64,000 bases of DNA from Annona cherimola (Eukaryota; Streptophyta; Magnoliopsida; Magnoliales; Annonaceae). This document shows, one piece after another, positions 59,043 through 64,000 of the stretch. The position numbers were made by a program, and so were the translations under genes. Position 1 is the first letter of the stretch, and every line of letters starts with the position of its first letter. The notes under the pieces are model-generated. The model searched no databases, was not told the DNA's origin, and saw only the letters and a list, made by a program, of their open reading frames with translations. The stretch lies in NCBI GenBank assembly GCA_030490835.1, contig CM059971.1, forward strand, positions 76,898,224 through 76,962,223, in the 5' to 3' direction.

Positions 59043-59835
59043 ATATATATAGAGAGAAATATTCAGGTGTAGCTTCATTACACCATAATTGTGGTTCAAT
59101 TATTTCAAAATAGATTCCGCTTGATCATAAAATCATAATTTACTCCACCTATTATATTTAGAATTATGTATTCTATTAACATACTAATTTTTATCCTAAT
59201 TGGGTATGTGTATGGACCCCATATGAAAATGGTACAAATTCAACGTAATAAAATAGTTTGATATAAATAACGACTTTAAAATTATTTTTTCAACATGTAA
59301 ACCATTTTCTATAAAATTTTTATATGAATAAATGATTATATAAAATATCAATACATTTAAGTACATGTGAGACCCATTTTGAGTCAAATGTCCCGTTAAT
59401 TATTGTGCAATTTCATTGCACAGGAAAGATTCTCATATATATATGTATATAAGAAATATTCAGATGCAACTTTATTGCACCACAATTATGATGCGGTTAC
59501 CTCAAAATGGGTCTCACGTGATCATAAAATTATAATCTACTCCACCAATTGTATTTAAAATTATGTATTTTATTACTATATTAATTTTCATTCTAATTGG
59601 ATTTGTGTATGGATCCTGTCTGAAAATGGAACAAATTCAACGTAATAAAATAGTTTGATGTAAATAACAGCTTTAAAGTTTTGTTTCAACATGTAAATCA
59701 TTTGCTATAAGATTTATATATAAATAAATGATTGTACAAAATATTAATACATTTAAGTACATGTGAGGTTCATTTTGGGCCAAATGCATCATTAATTATG
59801 GTGCAGCTTCACTGCACGGGAAAAGTTCTCGCTAT
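59043..59835 (+). mobile_element. Two tandem family-2 MITEs
   Basis: 59043-59440 and 59455-59835 are head-to-tail copies separated by a TATA run. Each begins AAATATTCAG followed by GCACCA-AATT words and AAATGGGTCTCAC-like sequence (CAAAATGGGTCTCACGTGAT in the second). Each ends with GGGCCAAATGCA-type and GCAGCTTCACTGCAC-type words, the inverse of the start. They are the best preserved copies of the family. Confidence 0.75.
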
Positions 59836-60049
59836 ATATACATATATGTGCGCATGTGCCTGCCTAGCTATAGAAGTCAGTTTTATTATCGATGAGTTTG
59901 TCAATGGGCTTTTAGCAATAAACCTGACGTCTTAATTTTCATTGGAAATAAAATATGTCACAACCAAAATACTAGGCAATGAATATTTTTCTTTGCAAAA
60001 AGTTTATATTCTTGAAGCGTTAAAGATGCTGAGTTATTTTAAAGAGAAG

Positions 60050-60290
60050 TAATCCTATTATCCTAGACTAAGTAATAGCTTGTTTAACCCACCATCAAAA
60101 ATTTATTAATTTTTTTTTTTACTTTTTTCATACATTTGTTTATCTAAGTGTATTTAATATATAAATCAAGTTTTACTGTTTTTGAATATGTGTATATATT
60201 TTTAAAGATTTTTAAACACAGAGCCTATGTTTAAAAATCTAAAAAATATATACATATATCTAAAAATGGTAAAACTTGATTTATATATTT
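60050..60290. mobile_element. Truncated foldback MITE, AATCCTATTA end type
   Basis: Left GTAATCCTATTATCCTAGAC leads into GTTTATCTAAGTGTATTTAA and AAGTTTTACTGTTTTTGAAT. The inverse arm reaches AAAATGGTAAAACTTGATTT and then stops abruptly at TATATTTTC; the right end is missing. Confidence 0.55.
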
Positions 60291-60709
60291 TCATTTTAAT
60301 TTCACTTATTCCCACATCGTTAGGGATTCATTAAAAATCGTCAATTGTTTGAAAAATGACAAATTTACCCATCCCGAATTATGATTTTATAGATAAAAAT
60401 TCATATTATAATTAATTTTTAGTAATTTTATAATTATAAAATTATATATTATTTGAAAATGAATCTTTAACTTTAAGCAAAACAACCTTAAATTACATTA
60501 GAGTTTGGGTATATTCGTCATTTTACAAGGAGGCTAACGACTCATTTAACAAATTCCTAACGGCGTGGGTATAAGTGGAATTAGAATGAAAATTCGTGGG
60601 TATGAGAGAAATTTTTGAAAATCCATAGGTTTAAGTAGAATTAGGGGTAAAATACGTGGGTATATATGGAATTTGCCCTTTTTTTTATTATAATCAATTT
60701 ATATAAAAG

Positions 60710-61130
60710 TACTTCTATATAGTCTTTTTTGTTTTAATATCTTGATACTTAATGAAAACTCTACTGCATTCATTGTATTTAATAACATTTTTTAGTTTGA
60801 AGGCTAAATTGTATTTAAATTAAATATGTGTGTAGACCACATTTTGCTAAAATATTTATTCATGTATAAATTATGAAAATTTTAGATCCATTTGCATACA
60901 TATTATAATATAATAATGTTTATCCACATAGTAATGAAATTTTAGGTAGTTTATATATTAAAAATATAGCTCTATAATTAATAATTAACATTAAATTATT
61001 TTATTATATTTATTTTATATATTTACAAATGCATAGTAATATTAGATAAACAAAAATGTTTACATGATAATATAAATAATGTTAAATATAATAGAAGAAG
61101 TGAATTCTATAAAAGCAAAGCCATGTGTGT
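60710..61130. mobile_element. Family-1 MITE copy
   Basis: It contains ATATCTTGATACTTAATGAA, TTTTAGGTAGTTTATATATT, TTAAATTATTTTATTATATT and AAATATAATAGAAGAAGTG in family order. Confidence 0.5.
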
Positions 61131-64000
61131 ATACAGGATGTCTTCAATATAATTGATTGTACTTTACAATGGTTTGAATTTTTTATTTTTTCAATATGCA
61201 ATCCATGTGTTGTATTAAAAATTATTTATTTAGCCTATATACCAAAAATAAGCTAATTAATAAATGACCTTATGCATTTGCATTTATTGTGAATTATATA
61301 TAAATTTAAATAACATTATTTTCATATCAAATCTAACTTTTAGAAAATAATTTTTTATGTAAGTAAATTCCATAAATTGGAATCTATAGAACCTATATAT
61401 TTTTCAAAAGTCATTTCAGTTAAGAGATTATCTAAATGTGAGATTAATTTGATTAATTTATGCATCTTAGAGCTATGGTTAAAATTATGGAGCGCGAAAT
61501 ATAGTACTATAGTGCCATGGAAGAATCACTTACTAGCAATACAGTAAAGAATCACTTAGCAGCTAGGACATTTTGTCCTCATTTGTTATTTGGGAGTTGT
61601 TTCCCCGTTTCTTTGGTGGAGTTATCTCCAAGTTTTATCTGGTGGAGCCGTATTTTCAGATTTGTAAAAATGTCTCAGAGCTTTAATATAATAGATATTG
61701 AGATGTATGTAAATATACTGATAAAAATTTTGACTCTTTTTTTTTTTAAACTCTTTTTAAAAAAACGACTCTTTTCTTGTATGCAAAAAAAGAGAGAGAC
61801 TATTTTTGAGTTTTGTGTCAAATGCACCTAAAAGCTATTTATTGGTGGCATCAAACATTATTTTTGGTTAAAATTTGACATAAAAGTGGTTGCATTTAAT
61901 CATGTGTCATCACTTAGAAGGAACCAAATATTTTCAATAAAAAGTCAATTGTAGCCAAATTTATTATATGCAATCAAACTTACATTATTATGGCCAACAA
62001 AATAAGTTGCATTCGACTACATGCATCTACCATACAATTAATCAAATCAAAATGGACAAAATTTATAAATTTTAACTTGGGTAGGATGTTATATGTATTT
62101 AAGTATAGCTTAGGCAGATTTTATAGACTTGTCTATCACTTGTTTCACATTAGTTGAGATATATTGCAACTGAGTTCCCAACTAATAAAACCCAGCTAAG
62201 ATTCAAAAAATAATAATAAAATAAAACCCAGGTGAAATGAGTTAGAGCTGAGATTTCTCAATCTTGTTAATCCGTTTATATAACATGTTTAACTCAATTA
62301 AATAAATAGGAAAAATGGCCTACTCATGGGTTAAGTTTATACAAGCCGTCAATCTCATTATCCAACCTTTTTAACCTATCAAGCTGATAATTCGACCCAT
62401 TTAACCCATCTTTGCAGCCTATTAGATAAAAGGGTTAGCATTTTTATTGATGTATATTTCTCGAGTACTGGATAATTACTAACAATAAAATCAATATTAA
62501 AAATAATGTGAAAATTAATTTTTTATTAAAAAATCACTGCTATTAGAAAATTTTTCTTAAGATTTAGAATTAAAATAGTTGATCATTTTTATCTTTTTTA
62601 TTCAATTTTTTAATCCATTTTCAATTAATTCTACCACCTTCAGCAACCCGTACACCGATACATTTGTATTAATACCGCAATAAAATTTTTGTTTTAGCAA
62701 AATTTTATTGCAAATTTTGTCACAGTTAGACTATTGCCTTTCACATTGGAGAATGAAAATCTTCATTTTTGTTGCCATGCAACCATGCTCATTTTATTAG
62801 CCAAAAAAAATTGCAACCATTTGTCGCTGAAAGCAAAATGCTAGGCAACAATGGTAACAAAATCTATTTTCATTTTTTGCTAAAAATAAAATTTCTTGTA
62901 GCGTAAATGGTTAAGGGTTAGGGTTGATTTTTTTACAAATAAATTAGAAACGAATTAGAGTTAAAGTTTTCTAAATGAATTACAGTTAGAATTATCCTCC
63001 AAACCGTACAACACGACCGGTTTAAGACATTAGTAGACGGCTGGAGAAAAAAAAAAAAGGTACAAGGGTGATATCTCATGTAGGTGCCCCAGAAACGTCA
63101 GGAGAGTGCCATGACTGCTCTCTCTCATATTGGTGCCCAGGAGAAGTTAGCAGATCGCCATAAACGGGAGGCAAAATCATTAATTGGGTCTGTTAGACAT
63201 TTTTGAATCTCTTCTCTTCGCAATTTTGCAATTTTACTGCAGTCATTAATTTTGTAAAAACATCTCAGTTAAATTTTTTTTTTTTTTTTTTTTTTTTTGA
63301 TAAAGATCTCAGTTAAAATTTTGGTTGCAAAAGCAACCATCGTAATTGACGGATATATATTAGGATTTTTACAAAGTTAAATTTTAATTAGTTAAATTTG
63401 ACGAATTGGTGTTGCGAAGATTAGGCGAAATTCAATCCAAGAATACTATTTCATATTCTTTATCATGTATGAGCAATCTACAAAACTTTTTCTCATGTCT
63501 AACTTAGTCATAAATTTTGGTCGGACTATTTTTACGAATAGAGTTCATCATAAGCGGCGAAAATTTTGCAAATTTGGTAACTACTACGTAGAAATTGTAA
63601 AATCACAAAAAAAAAAAAAAAAAAAAAATGGTGGGACAAATGCATAAAGCCCAAAAAGAAAGGAGATATTAGACAGATTGAAGAATATGTAGAAGAATTA
63701 TTTAGAATGAAGGATATGCAGAGGCAAGTAGAAAATTCTATGAATCTGTTTCTTAAATTAGTCATTCTTGTATTAATATTGTTTACCTTGATTATTACCA
63801 ATTTCAAAGTGAAGAACTTATATGCATATACATATAGACCGCAAAATTTCAATATCCAATAATTATACAACATTGGAGAGAAACATGGCAGAGGTCTCAA
63901 CCACTCAAATTCATTCCAGCTATGCTCATTAGTTAATTTACTATTTCAGATACTGATTGGGCAAATACTTCTCATTCTTCTCCATTGAAGCCACTGATGA
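61131..64000. other. AT-rich intergenic sequence, no gene recognised
   Basis: Poly(T) at 63269-63298 and poly(A) at 63608-63628. No domain, splice-consistent exon or repeat terminus is recognised. Confidence 0.45.

Overview
This window is nuclear DNA of a flowering plant. It has GT-AG introns, plant-specific families (a class A4 heat-stress factor, an OVATE protein, a secreted IDA/PIP-type peptide precursor), plant-type LTR, LINE and SINE remnants, and very AT-rich intergenic DNA. The taxon cannot be fixed from the sequence. Real genes are sparse: I support three complete genes and one first exon. Most of the remaining 64 kb is layered transposon debris, chiefly non-autonomous DNA elements with long terminal inverted repeats (TIRs).

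Layout. 1-1.87 kb is a Mutator-like element with long imperfect inverted ends; it carries a broken MAPKKK-type kinase fragment on the minus strand and a promoter/5'-exon-like piece on the plus strand. 4.3-7.6 kb is a MITE thicket with a nested 941-bp element and a large palindrome. A copia-type LTR remnant lies at 7.6 kb. The first coding exon of an organelle-targeted protein (minus) is at 9.17-9.86 kb. A 1.1-kb solo LTR is at 10.65 kb. 12-26 kb has no recognisable gene; it holds foldback elements, an LTR remnant, a tRNA-derived SINE and the 3' end of a LINE.

27.3-30.4 kb is a two-exon HsfA4-type transcription factor (438 aa) with heat-shock-element-like pairs near its start and a tandem duplication at the end of its intron. 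32-39.5 kb is repeats, including a Ty3-like remnant itself invaded by MITEs. 40.3-41.4 kb is an intronless OVATE family gene (minus). 42-54 kb is mostly repeats, including a second solo LTR (45.7 kb) with a perfect 5-bp target duplication inside an older foldback element. 54.9-55.2 kb encodes a 90-aa secreted peptide precursor with two SGP/GxGH-type motifs. 57.0-58.9 kb is a hAT-like element with an exact 8-bp target duplication that has captured the 3' part of an F-box/kelch gene. 59-64 kb is MITEs and AT-rich sequence.

The genes do not form a pathway or cluster. The points most worth following are the two gene-capturing DNA elements, the MITE families that share an inner hairpin but have different ends, the heat-shock-element cluster and intron duplication of the HSF gene, and the double-motif peptide precursor.
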